From CAYIRQ01 sp964365905 (GTDB taxonomy: Bacteria > Patescibacteriota > Gracilibacteria > Peribacterales > Peribacteraceae): a DNA stretch of 6,919 nt. Shown here piece after piece: positions 1 to 6,246 of this stretch. How positions within the stretch are numbered: the stretch's first letter is position 1; each line of letters starts with the position of its first letter. The notes beneath the pieces are model-generated. The model saw only the letters and a list, made by a program, of their open reading frames with translations. It had not been told where the DNA came from and searched no databases. Position numbers and translations under genes: made by a program. Location: positions 1-6,919 of the forward strand of contig CAYIRQ010000077.1 in the NCBI GenBank assembly GCA_964365905.1, written 5' to 3'.

Positions 1-68
1 ATGGTCTGGATTACTTGAACCTGTAGCCAAAAGCTCACGAATCTTTACCGCTTTGTGTATCGAGGGGA

Positions 69-97
69 TTGAGTTTTCAGCTTCTTTCTGCTATAAT
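69..97 (+). promoter_or_regulatory. Sigma70-type promoter of the alpha-glucan cluster
   Basis: A -35 box TTGAGT lies at 69-74 (first four bases match TTGACA). After an optimal 17-nt spacer comes a perfect -10 box TATAAT at 92-97. Transcription would start near 103-105, giving a leader of about 30 nt before the GTG at 136. It is the best promoter match in the window, and it sits directly upstream of three co-oriented glucan genes, so it probably drives all three. No operator palindrome is evident around it. Confidence 0.75.
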
Positions 98-135
98 TCA
101 GAGATTTAGTACGCCTTCAAAACCCAAAAACAAAA

Positions 136-1347
136 GTGTCTGTCCACTGCCTCATGTTCGGTTGGGAATATCCGCCCGCTCACCTCGGCGGACTCGGTGT
201 TGCATGCCAGGGACTCGTGCGGGGACTGCTGCAGCATGGGGCAAAAGTGACGCTCGTGCTTCCGCAGGGAGAGGCCGAAATGGATCCCGGCATGTCCGTC
301 ATCTCCCCCACCGAGCAGCACGTGCAAACTGTGCGAGTGAAGAGCATGTTGCAACCCTATGACTCCTTTGCAAACTACGCGAATCGTCTCCGGAATGACG
401 CAATTCCACGTTCAGGCATCGCGCTCTATGGACGCGATCTCGGGGAAGCTGTGCACACATTCACCGAACTGAGCGTGGAACTCACGAAAGACGTGAAAGC
501 GGACGTTATCCACAGTCACGACTGGATGACCTTCGGCGCCGGCGCTCGCGCCGCTCGCTATCATCGCATCCCCTTCGTCGCGCACGTGCATGCGACCGAA
601 CTCGACCGCACGCATTTCCGCCCGAACGAATGGATCTACTGGCGCGAGCGGGAAGGACTGGAGCGTTCCGATCACATCATCACCGTGAGCAACTACACGA
701 AGCAGATCCTCGTCCGTGAGTACGGAATTCCCGGAGACAAAATTGATGTCGTGCATAACGGCACCCACGACACGCCGCAGTTCGCGCCAATCACAGCGCT
801 CAGAGAAAAGCATCCGATGGTGCTCTTCCTCGGACGACTCACCGTGCAGAAAGGACCGTTCCACTTCCTCGAGGCTGCACGGATCGTTCATCACCATCGC
901 CCCGACGCGCAGTTTGTCGTCGCGGGAGAAGGGTATCTCCTCCCCGAACTCGTGGATCGCGCGTGCAACATGGGGCTCCAGAGCAGCGTCCTGTTCGCTG
1001 GAAAGGTGAATGGCGCGGAGGCGCGCGAACTCTATAAGCATGCAAGCTGCTTTGTCATGCCTTCGACATCGGAACCCTTCGGCCTCGTTGCGTTGGAAGC
1101 CATCGCGCAGGGAGCGCCCGTCATTCTCAGCAAGCAGTCGGGTGTTGCCGAAGTCATTCCGCACGCCTTCCATGTCGACTTCTGGGATATCGATAAGCTC
1201 GCGGACTGCATTGCGACAGTCCTCCGTGAGGAACCGCTCGCAGTACAACTGCGATCCGAAGCAACCCACACGCTCACGCGCCTCCGATGGGAAAACCAGG
1301 CAGCGAAGGTTTTATCAATCTACGATAAGGTTCGTATGAAGTTTTAA
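136..1347 (+). CDS. GT4-type glycogen/starch synthase-like glycosyltransferase
   Basis: This is a 403-residue GT-B retaining glycosyltransferase. It probably transfers glucose from a nucleotide sugar (ADP- or UDP-glucose) to a growing alpha-1,4-glucan in the cytoplasm. The N-terminal domain opens with LMFGWEYPPAHLGGLG (residues 6-21); its GGLG loop is typical of glycogen-synthase-like GT4/GT5 enzymes. An HSHDW motif follows at 126-130. The C-terminal donor-binding domain has GRLTVQKG (233-240, with the expected Lys239) and the E-x7-E signature EPFGLVALE (Glu313 and Glu321). About 400 residues is normal for the compact GT4 form and shorter than the roughly 480 of classical GlgA. The GTG start at 136 is preferred to the ATG at 154, because the later start would remove most of the first beta strand. 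No SD is visible. The next two genes, GH57 and GH15, support a role in glycogen metabolism. Some other GT4 hexosyltransferase cannot be excluded on motifs alone. Confidence 0.9.
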   Translation: MSVHCLMFGWEYPPAHLGGLGVACQGLVRGLLQHGAKVTLVLPQGEAEMDPGMSVISPTEQHVQTVRVKSMLQPYDSFANYANRLRNDAIPRSGIALYGRDLGEAVHTFTELSVELTKDVKADVIHSHDWMTFGAGARAARYHRIPFVAHVHATELDRTHFRPNEWIYWREREGLERSDHIITVSNYTKQILVREYGIPGDKIDVVHNGTHDTPQFAPITALREKHPMVLFLGRLTVQKGPFHFLEAARIVHHHRPDAQFVVAGEGYLLPELVDRACNMGLQSSVLFAGKVNGAEARELYKHASCFVMPSTSEPFGLVALEAIAQGAPVILSKQSGVAEVIPHAFHVDFWDIDKLADCIATVLREEPLAVQLRSEATHTLTRLRWENQAAKVLSIYDKVRMKF

Positions 1348-1405
1348 TTTCTCAGATAAATTTCAAATTTTTAATTAATAATTTCAAAACAATTCCAAAT
1401 GAAAA
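1348..1405 (+). repeat. AT-rich spacer with repeated AATTTCAAA words
   Basis: Just after the glycosyltransferase stop codon the sequence becomes strongly AT-rich. The 9-mer AATTTCAAA occurs at 1359-1367 and again at 1380-1388. A one-mismatch copy, AATTCCAAA, occurs at 1391-1399. Start-to-start spacings are 21 and 11 nt. I see no gene and no uridine-tract terminator here. It could be a decayed intergenic repeat or a phased protein-binding site. Confidence 0.45.
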
Positions 1406-1424
1406 AATACAACAAACACAAACA

Positions 1425-1461
1425 TCCTCTCTCCCAAGAGGAGAGAGGGAGAGTGAGGAGG
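1425..1461 (+). repeat. REP-like palindromic element, copy 1
   Basis: A hairpin forms from CCTCTCTCC (1426-1434), the loop CAAGA, and GGAGAGAGG (1440-1448): nine perfect pairs. It is followed by the conserved flank GAGTGAGGAGG. An alternative stem pairs CTCTCCC (1429-1435) with GGGAGAG (1447-1453). The element belongs to the CTCACC-CTCTCCC...GGGAGAGGG type of repeat that I recognise from intergenic regions of many bacteria. It lies inverted relative to copy 2. No U-run follows, so it does not look like an intrinsic terminator. Confidence 0.7.
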
Positions 1462-1510
1462 AACAATCAATATACAAAAAAGCAATATGTCTCCAGCGAT
1501 GTTTCTGTTC

Positions 1511-1546
1511 CCCTCATCCTCACCTTCTCCCCAAGGGAGAAGGGAT
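1511..1546 (-). repeat. REP-like palindromic element, copy 2 (inverted)
   Basis: CCTTCTCCC (1523-1531), the loop CAA and GGGAGAAGG (1535-1543) form a perfect 9-bp stem. The flank CATCCTCAC on the 5' side matches the reverse complement of the flank of copy 1: GTGAGGA at 1453-1459 pairs with TCCTCAC at 1517-1523. The two copies therefore make an inverted pair about 50 nt apart, like a two-unit REP cluster. They can fold as two small hairpins or be joined by the long-range stem. Copy 2 ends 24 nt before the GH57 start codon and forms part of its pyrimidine-rich leader. Confidence 0.7.
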
Positions 1547-1570
1547 GTGTTTGTATTTCCCCTTCATCCC

Positions 1571-2866
1571 ATGGCACCTTTCATTAGTTTCTACTTCCAA
1601 GTCCACCAGCCCTACCGTCTCCGTGATCTCCGGATCACAGAAATCGGACGCGAGGGACTCGATTACTTTGACCGCGCAAAGAACGAAGCGGTGTTTCGGA
1701 AGGTCGCAGAGAAGTGCTACCTGCCTGCAAACCGGCTCATGCTTCATTTGCTCCGAACACACCCGGAGTTCCGCATCGCATACTCTCTCTCCGGCGTCTT
1801 CCTCGATCAGTGCGAAGAGTATGGACAGGATGTTCTGCGAACGTTCCAGGATTTAGCCGCAACAGGGAGAGTCGAATTCCTGGGGGAAACGTACTATCAC
1901 TCGCTCTCGTATCTCTCGTCCTTGCCGGAATTCTGCGAACAAGTCGCAAAGCATGCGCGCACGATTGAACGGCTCTTCGGGCAAAAACCACGCATCTTCC
2001 GGAATACCGAACTCGTGTATTGCAATGAGCTTGCGGAAGTCGCGCGACTTCTCGGCTTTCGAGGCATTCTCGCGGAAGGCGCCGATCATATTCTCTCGGG
2101 AAGAACACCGAATGTCCCGTACCAACCTCCGCGTTTTCATCTTCCTGCAAACGTTGAGCGAGTCACGCGGAAATATCGCCTGCACAGCCGACCGGAATCC
2201 ATTCGCGTGCTCCTCAAAAATTTCCGACTCAGCGATGATGTTGCGTTCCGCTTTTCCGACAAATCCTGGGTGGGGTATCCGCTGAACGCGGAAACATTCA
2301 CGGAATGGGCCAAAGCATCGGGTGGCCACAACGTGAATCTCTACATGGACTACGAAACCTTCGGCGAACACCAGTGGGAGGACACCGGCATCTTCGCATT
2401 CCTCGAGGCGCTTCCCCGTATGTGGGAGCAGTGGGGAGCGCACTGCGCAACGCCTTCGGAAGTTCTTGAGTCCTGGGGAGAGCAAACCACGGATATCTTT
2501 GACGCGCACACCTTCGTCTCGTGGGCCGATATCGAGCGCGATCTCTCCGCATGGCGCGGCAATCACATTCAGGAAGCGGCATTCGCGGGAATTTATGCGC
2601 TGGAACATGACATCAAAGCAACAGGTGATGTATTCCTTCTCGATACATGGCGGCGACTGCAGACCTCCGACCACTTCTACTACATGTGCACGAAGTACTG
2701 GAGTGACGGAGATGTGCACAAGTACTTCAGTCCCTATGAATCACCGTATGAAGCGTATAGACGCTACAGTCATGCACTCTGTGATTTACGAAAACGCCTG
2801 GAAAGAAGTAAGAATCAAGAATTAGGAATTAAGAATGCGTCTACAAAAAATATTCTTACTTCTTAA
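1571..2866 (+). CDS. GH57 alpha-amylase-like glycoside hydrolase
   Basis: This is a 431-residue glycoside hydrolase family 57 protein, expected to cleave or rearrange alpha-1,4-glucan in the cytoplasm; no signal peptide is visible. The family's conserved regions appear in order: FQVHQPYRLR (9-18) with the HQP hallmark; VEFLGETYYHSLSYL (101-115); FRNTELVY (143-150), where Glu147 fits the catalytic nucleophile; LYMDYETFGEHQW (257-269), where Asp260 fits the acid/base; and SDHFYYM (366-372). It lacks the extra C-terminal domain of the longer GH57 branching enzymes, so alpha-amylase-like is the better label. Activities in this subgroup are often uncertain. The reading frame stays open back to an ATG at 1487, but that extension only translates REP copy 2. 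The ATG at 1571 gives MAPFISFYFQVHQPYRL, the usual N-terminus. No SD is present; 17 of the 20 preceding bases are pyrimidines. The last 20 or so residues (from Ser413) are encoded by a repeat and have no domain character. Confidence 0.93.
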   Translation: MAPFISFYFQVHQPYRLRDLRITEIGREGLDYFDRAKNEAVFRKVAEKCYLPANRLMLHLLRTHPEFRIAYSLSGVFLDQCEEYGQDVLRTFQDLAATGRVEFLGETYYHSLSYLSSLPEFCEQVAKHARTIERLFGQKPRIFRNTELVYCNELAEVARLLGFRGILAEGADHILSGRTPNVPYQPPRFHLPANVERVTRKYRLHSRPESIRVLLKNFRLSDDVAFRFSDKSWVGYPLNAETFTEWAKASGGHNVNLYMDYETFGEHQWEDTGIFAFLEALPRMWEQWGAHCATPSEVLESWGEQTTDIFDAHTFVSWADIERDLSAWRGNHIQEAAFAGIYALEHDIKATGDVFLLDTWRRLQTSDHFYYMCTKYWSDGDVHKYFSPYESPYEAYRRYSHALCDLRKRLERSKNQELGIKNASTKNILTS

Positions 2867-2883
2867 TTCCTACTTCCTAATTC
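2803..2883 (+). repeat. Nested A/T-rich inverted repeats across the GH57 3' end
   Basis: Several perfect inverted pairs overlap here. AAGAAGTAAGAAT (2803-2815) pairs with ATTCTTACTTCTT (2852-2864), 13 bp. TAGGAATTAAGAA (2823-2835) pairs with TTCTTAATTCCTA (2860-2872), 13 bp. GAATTAGG (2819-2826) pairs with CCTAATTC (2876-2883), 8 bp. Because the right arms overlap, the first two pairings are mutually exclusive. Each arm is itself built of related AAGAAT/GAATTA words. The left half encodes the GH57 tail and the right half holds its TAA stop and the GH15 leader. It lacks a terminal U-run, so read-through into GH15 is expected. Confidence 0.75.
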
Positions 2884-2892
2884 TCTCGCCTC

Positions 2893-4914
2893 GTGCCTCG
2901 TAGTCTCGTCCTCGGCAACGGCAATCTCCTCGCCACCTTCGACGAGCACCTTCTGCTCCGGGATCTCTACTACCCCTACATCGGCGAGGAGGATCACACG
3001 ACCTACAATCACGTGCACCGCATCGGATTTTTCGTGCAGGGTCGCGGATTTTCGTGGCTCAATGACGGCTCCTGGCGGATCACGGTGAACTACGTCGGTG
3101 ACACGCTCGTGGGCACGTCCCGACTTCTGAATGACAGACTCGGTCTCTCGATCGAAGCGGTCGATTACGTTCACCCCGTAAAGAACATTTTCATGCGACA
3201 CTTTCTCTTCCGCTCGATGGATCCGGAACCGAAGGACGTGAAAGTGTACTTCCACCACGACCTGCACCTCTATGGCGAGAAGCAGAAGGACACGGCCTTC
3301 TATGAACCGGGAACCAATTCCGTCATCCACTATCGCAAAGAGCGCTACTTCCTCATCTCCGGAAGCGCGGGTGGAAAAGGCCTGACCTCCTTCACGACCG
3401 GCAAAAGCGAGTATCGTGGATTTGAAGGAACCTGGCGGGATGCGGAAGATGGGAGCTTAAGCCAAAACCCCATCGAGCAGGGATCCGTCGATTCGACGGT
3501 GGAACTTTCGTGTCGCGCCCTGCATGAAAAGGAAGAGCACCTCCATCTTTGGTTCTGCGCCGGGAAGCATCTCGCGGAAGTCCTCGCGCTCCATGATTTC
3601 GTCCTGGAGGAAACGCCGGAGCAGATGGAGCGATCGACGCGGAACTACTGGAAGAGCTGGGTGCACAAGAAATACCGGAGTTACGGATCGCTCGACGAGC
3701 CGCTCATCGATCTCTTCAAGCGCAGTCTCCTCATCGTGCGAACGCAGGCCGATAATCGCGGCGGCATCCTCGCCGCGAATGACTCCGACATCATGCGGTT
3801 CAACCGCGATACCTATACCTACGTTTGGCCCCGCGACGGCGCATTCGTTTCGATGGCGATGGATACCGCCGGCTACCACGAAATGACCCGCCGCTTCTTT
3901 CAGTTCTGCTGCGGCGCGATCTCCCACGAAGGCTATCTCCTCCACAAATACAATCCCGACGGCTCCCCGGGCTCTTCATGGCACCCGTGGTTCCGCGAAG
4001 GAGAGATGCAGCTCCCGATCCAGGAGGACGGAACAGCTCTCGTGCTCGTCGCCATGTGGAAACACTTCGAGCGATATTACGACTTCGAATGGCTGCAGGA
4101 CATGTACGAGTGCTTCATCAAGCGCGCCGCAGAATTCCTCGCCTCCTATCGTGAACGGGAATCGCATCTGCCGCTCCCAAGCTATGATCCGTGGGAGGAA
4201 CATCGGGGGGTTGGAACGTACACGTGCGCGACCGTTTTCGCGGGATTGCTCGCAGGAGCGAAGATGTCGCAGGCGCTCGGGCACGTGAAACACGCCCAGC
4301 GCTATCACGAAGCCGCGGACGAAGTGCAGCAAGCCATCCTCTTTCATCTCTACGATGAGAAAGCGGGGCGATTCGTCAAGAGCATCAAACGCAGGGATGG
4401 AAAAACGGTTGAAAAAGATCTCACGCCGGACGCGAGCCTCATGCTCCTCTGGATGCTCGATCTTCTCCCGCCGCATGATGCGCGGATCGCCTCCACCATG
4501 CGCAGTCTGCAGGAATCGCTTCGCGTGCAGACCTCCATTGGCGGATACGCACGCTATCCTTTCGACCATTATCAGTTCGACGGCACCCCCACGAAAGAAG
4601 TGCCCGGAAACCCCTGGATCATCACGACACTTTGGTTTGCAGAGTGGCAGATCGCACTCGCAAAAACCCCCGATGATCTCCGGGAACCGCTCGCCGCGCT
4701 TCGCTGGGTTGCTCATTACGCGACTCCCGCGGGCATTCTCCCCGAGCAGCTCCACCCCTACTCCGGGAAGCATCTCTCTGTCGCCCCCCTCACCTGGAGT
4801 CATGCGGTCTATATCGAGACGTTCCTCCGTTTTCGGGAGAAAGAAATGGAAATTTCCGGAATGAAACCGCCGGATCTGGAGGGGGTCGCGGGAGGGTCGG
4901 AGATGGGGGGATAG
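2893..4914 (+). CDS. GH15 glucoamylase-like glycoside hydrolase
   Basis: This is a 673-residue family 15 enzyme of the prokaryotic/archaeal two-domain type. It is expected to release glucose from non-reducing ends of alpha-1,4-glucan, and no signal peptide is present. An N-terminal beta-sandwich domain (about 1-260, beginning PRSLVLGNGNLLATFDEHL) is followed by an (alpha/alpha)6 barrel (about 270-645). Landmarks are YVWPRDGAF (310-318), YNPDGSPGSSWHPW (353-366), QEDGTALVL (377-385), YDPWEEH (431-437, with Glu435 as candidate general acid) and ILPEQLHPYSG (615-625, with Glu618 as candidate general base). TWSHA (634-638) follows. The GTG at 2893 gives the canonical N-terminus; the leader is pyrimidine-rich (17 of 20) and has no SD. 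It begins 26 nt after the GH57 stop, so co-transcription is likely. Glucodextranase or trehalase activity occurs in GH15 relatives, but the glucan neighbours favour glucoamylase. The last 16 residues or so (KPPDLEGVAGGSEMGG) are encoded by a G-run tract. Confidence 0.95.
   Translation: MPRSLVLGNGNLLATFDEHLLLRDLYYPYIGEEDHTTYNHVHRIGFFVQGRGFSWLNDGSWRITVNYVGDTLVGTSRLLNDRLGLSIEAVDYVHPVKNIFMRHFLFRSMDPEPKDVKVYFHHDLHLYGEKQKDTAFYEPGTNSVIHYRKERYFLISGSAGGKGLTSFTTGKSEYRGFEGTWRDAEDGSLSQNPIEQGSVDSTVELSCRALHEKEEHLHLWFCAGKHLAEVLALHDFVLEETPEQMERSTRNYWKSWVHKKYRSYGSLDEPLIDLFKRSLLIVRTQADNRGGILAANDSDIMRFNRDTYTYVWPRDGAFVSMAMDTAGYHEMTRRFFQFCCGAISHEGYLLHKYNPDGSPGSSWHPWFREGEMQLPIQEDGTALVLVAMWKHFERYYDFEWLQDMYECFIKRAAEFLASYRERESHLPLPSYDPWEEHRGVGTYTCATVFAGLLAGAKMSQALGHVKHAQRYHEAADEVQQAILFHLYDEKAGRFVKSIKRRDGKTVEKDLTPDASLMLLWMLDLLPPHDARIASTMRSLQESLRVQTSIGGYARYPFDHYQFDGTPTKEVPGNPWIITTLWFAEWQIALAKTPDDLREPLAALRWVAHYATPAGILPEQLHPYSGKHLSVAPLTWSHAVYIETFLRFREKEMEISGMKPPDLEGVAGGSEMGG
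4878..4910 (+). repeat. G-run tract at the GH15 3' end
   Basis: G-runs occur at 4881-4885, 4890-4892, 4894-4896 and 4905-4910, separated by 4, 1 and 8 nt. This is just outside the usual four-run G-quadruplex rule (loops up to 7). The tract contains two imperfect copies of a GGAGGG(GG)TCG unit. It encodes the low-complexity C-terminus of the GH15 protein and ends just before the TAG stop. Confidence 0.45.
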
Positions 4915-4962
4915 AAAAATTACGAGAAAATGTTTGCTGGCAGAGCACACAACACTTACGGT

Positions 4963-4967
4963 AGGTG
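4963..4967 (+). promoter_or_regulatory. SD-like site for the 4973 gene
   Basis: AGGTG ends five bases before the ATG at 4973 and is the only reasonable SD-like match at a gene start in this window. It favours 4973 over the in-frame TTG at 4934. Confidence 0.4.
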
Positions 4968-4972
4968 CCTCT

Positions 4973-5344
4973 ATGATCGAAGGGTTTGTCACCATCGAAG
5001 TTACTGTTGGCCAGAAAGGGTCTGATACAAAAAGGAGAAGGGATCTTCCTCTCAAGCCTTCCCAAGGACTCAACAATGTGAGTGAAATCCTCGCATCGTC
5101 TTATGCAAGTATTAAAATGGCTGTGAAAGAGGCACACATCAGTAATGGTAAGCTCTCTCGGGGACGCACAAACATTGGCCAAAAGGAAATTTGTCGCATG
5201 CTGCTTGAAACCGGCACATGCAAGTTGCGTATTCCGGAACGGAAAATAAATCTGGTGAGACGTTTCGTGAAACAGCTCTTCACGGATCTCCTCGGGTACC
5301 AAGAGGTCGCATTTAGGAGCAGTCATGAAGACTTCAACAACTGA
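4973..5344 (+). CDS. Hypothetical small basic protein, unrecognised
   Basis: An open frame of 123 codons from ATG 4973; an in-frame TTG at 4934 would add 13 residues. I do not recognise the family. The protein starts with a short beta-like stretch (MIEGFVTIEVTVGQ), then a basic patch TKRRRD. Two probably helical segments follow (NNVSEILASSYASIKMAVKEAH and INLVRRFVKQLFTDLLGYQEV), and the overall charge looks positive. There is no signal peptide or membrane segment. Base composition is visibly less GC-rich than in the preceding glycoside hydrolase genes, and codon use is less biased to C/G at third positions, which suggests a different origin. The last 22 bp overlap the 3' end of the opposing Nudix gene. 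The antisense frame is also open, but its translation looks like a shadow. Whether this ORF is expressed cannot be settled from the sequence. Confidence 0.55.
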   Translation: MIEGFVTIEVTVGQKGSDTKRRRDLPLKPSQGLNNVSEILASSYASIKMAVKEAHISNGKLSRGRTNIGQKEICRMLLETGTCKLRIPERKINLVRRFVKQLFTDLLGYQEVAFRSSHEDFNN

Positions 5345-5808
5345 AGGATGTACCGTTGCACGTTCGCAAAAATCTCCGTCTGCGGATTGAGAGCCGCAAT
5401 TTCATCGTGTGTGAACCAGCGCGCTTCCCGCCCTTCCCGCTCCTCGAGCTTCACGACCTGCGTCTCATCGAGGAGCTTCGCGATATACAGAAAATCCATA
5501 TGCTGGTGTGCAGGTTCGTTTCTCTCTTTGCTTTCCGGAATATTTTCCAAAAGGAAAGCAATGGGCTTTTTCAAGATGCGCCCCTCCGCGGGCGCGAGAG
5601 CAAAGAGGTCCCGTTGTTCCTCACCAAGGATTTCAACATTGAGCCCCGTCTCCTCCTTGCATTCCCGTTTCGCGGTCTCTTCCGGAGTTTCATCGGGATC
5701 CACATGGCCCCCGGGCGGCATCCAGCGAGAGAGACGCTTGTGCCAGAGGAGCAGGGTGCGCTTCTTTGAATCAACGATAAATGCGGTGGCAGTGAAGTGA
5801 CGGAGCAT
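5323..5808 (-). CDS. Nudix hydrolase
   Basis: A 161-residue single-domain Nudix protein, which would hydrolyse a nucleoside diphosphate linked to another group (substrate unknown) using Mg2+ or Mn2+. The full Nudix box GX5EX7REUXEEXGU spans residues 34-56. It starts GHVDPDE and ends RECKEETGL, with Glu49, Glu52 and Glu53 as the metal-binding/catalytic set. The only variation is Cys50 at the hydrophobic position. The N-terminal strand HFTATAFIVDSKKRTLLLWHK and the PPGGH turn before the box are typical. A late HxHMDFLYIAK segment (about 102-112) and REARWFTHDEIAAL (about 132-145) resemble the NTP-pyrophosphohydrolase/ADP-ribose-type subgroup, but I cannot name the substrate. The ATG is preceded by 18 pyrimidines in 20 nt and no SD. 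It is divergent from the four-helix bundle gene and overlaps the 4973 ORF tail-to-tail. Confidence 0.93.
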   Translation of the reverse strand: MLRHFTATAFIVDSKKRTLLLWHKRLSRWMPPGGHVDPDETPEETAKRECKEETGLNVEILGEEQRDLFALAPAEGRILKKPIAFLLENIPESKERNEPAHQHMDFLYIAKLLDETQVVKLEEREGREARWFTHDEIAALNPQTEIFANVQRYILQLLKSS

Positions 5809-5892
5809 GGAGGAGGAGAGGATTAAGAGGAGGAGAAGAGAAGAGGAATAATGCTAGGATACTTCCCTTTATATTCTTTCCCACATTCTCTC
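5809..5892. promoter_or_regulatory. Divergent intergenic region with purine tract
   Basis: The gap separates the divergent Nudix and four-helix bundle starts. Bases 5809-5848 are nearly all purine on the + strand, so they form the pyrimidine-rich leader of the Nudix mRNA, including CCTCCT words identical to the anti-SD of 16S rRNA. For the + strand, TGCTAGGAT (5852-5860) looks like an extended -10 (TGnTAnnAT) and TATATT (5870-5875) is an alternative -10. Neither has a convincing -35. I cannot point to a clear Nudix promoter. Confidence 0.35.
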
Positions 5893-6246
5893 ATGAATAA
5901 GCGGCCTTATCAGAACCTCATTGCATGGAAAGAGGCGCACCAACTTTGCCTGCGCGTCTATTCTTTGACGGGAGAATTCCCTTCGGAGGAGAAATTCGGA
6001 TTGACGAGCCAAATGCGAAGATCTTCCTACGGCGTCCCAACGAACATAGCAGAAGGTAATGGAAGAAAAACCAAAAGAGACAGAAGCCATTTCCTAGACA
6101 TTGCGACTGGTTCCATTGAGGAACTACACTATCAGTACGTTCTTTCGCACGATCTTGGTTACCTTACAACACAGGAGTGCGAAGAACTCCACGATCGTAT
6201 CCAGCGGACCGGCTACCTGATTCATAAGCTCCAGCAATCTCTTTGA
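5893..6246 (+). CDS. Four-helix bundle protein (TIGR02436 / S23-type)
   Basis: A 117-residue member of the family formerly called 23S rRNA-intervening-sequence (S23) protein. Family landmarks are NLIAWKEAHQLCLRVYSLT (8-26), FPSEEKFGLTSQMRRSSYGVPTNIAEGNGR (29-58), with the diagnostic NIAEG at 51-55, and the HFLDIATGSIEEL stretch (66-78). Four amphipathic helices cover almost the whole chain. Members form oligomeric bundles, and the accessory protein Avd of diversity-generating retroelements belongs to the same fold and superfamily. The cellular role of stand-alone copies is not established. The frame is open from 5851, but the ATG at 5893 gives the normal N-terminus (MNKRPYQNLIAW). The leader is pyrimidine-rich and SD-less. 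There is no rRNA, reverse transcriptase or variable repeat around it. The gene lies between a purine tract upstream and a pyrimidine tract downstream that share an 18-bp inverted match (17 of 18). Confidence 0.93.
   Translation: MNKRPYQNLIAWKEAHQLCLRVYSLTGEFPSEEKFGLTSQMRRSSYGVPTNIAEGNGRKTKRDRSHFLDIATGSIEELHYQYVLSHDLGYLTTQECEELHDRIQRTGYLIHKLQQSL

Noticed and set aside
1..90. Possible gene ends at the left edge: a minus-strand reading with KAVKIRELLATGSSNPDH, and a + strand open frame from base 2 to a TAG near 107
   Set aside because: The minus-strand stretch looks protein-like but has no conventional start codon after the in-frame stop at 91-93, and the window cuts it off. The + strand frame has no recognisable content.
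1425..1546. CRISPR array
   Set aside because: There are only two imperfect, inverted copies, with no regular spacers and no cas genes.
1487..1570. Longer GH57 start at ATG 1487
   Set aside because: The extra 28 codons only translate REP copy 2 and the pyrimidine leader. The ATG at 1571 gives the family's usual N-terminus just before FQVHQP.
1399..1587. 62-codon + strand ORF between the synthase and GH57
   Set aside because: It is the translation of the two REP-like hairpins (HPLSQEERGRVRR and LILTFSPREKG), a familiar artefact of this repeat type, and it overlaps the GH57 start in another frame.
2803..2883. Intrinsic terminator after GH57
   Set aside because: The stems are A/T-rich with no U-run after the right arm, and GH15 starts only 10 nt beyond 2883.
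412..5076. Long minus-strand ORFs (412-1269, 1853-2719, 3976-5076)
   Set aside because: Each lies in exact codon register with the real sense gene. They stay open because the sense genes rarely use TTA, CTA or TCA. None shows a domain motif.
5893..6246. Diversity-generating retroelement suggested by the Avd-like fold
   Set aside because: No reverse transcriptase and no template/variable repeat pair is visible in the window.
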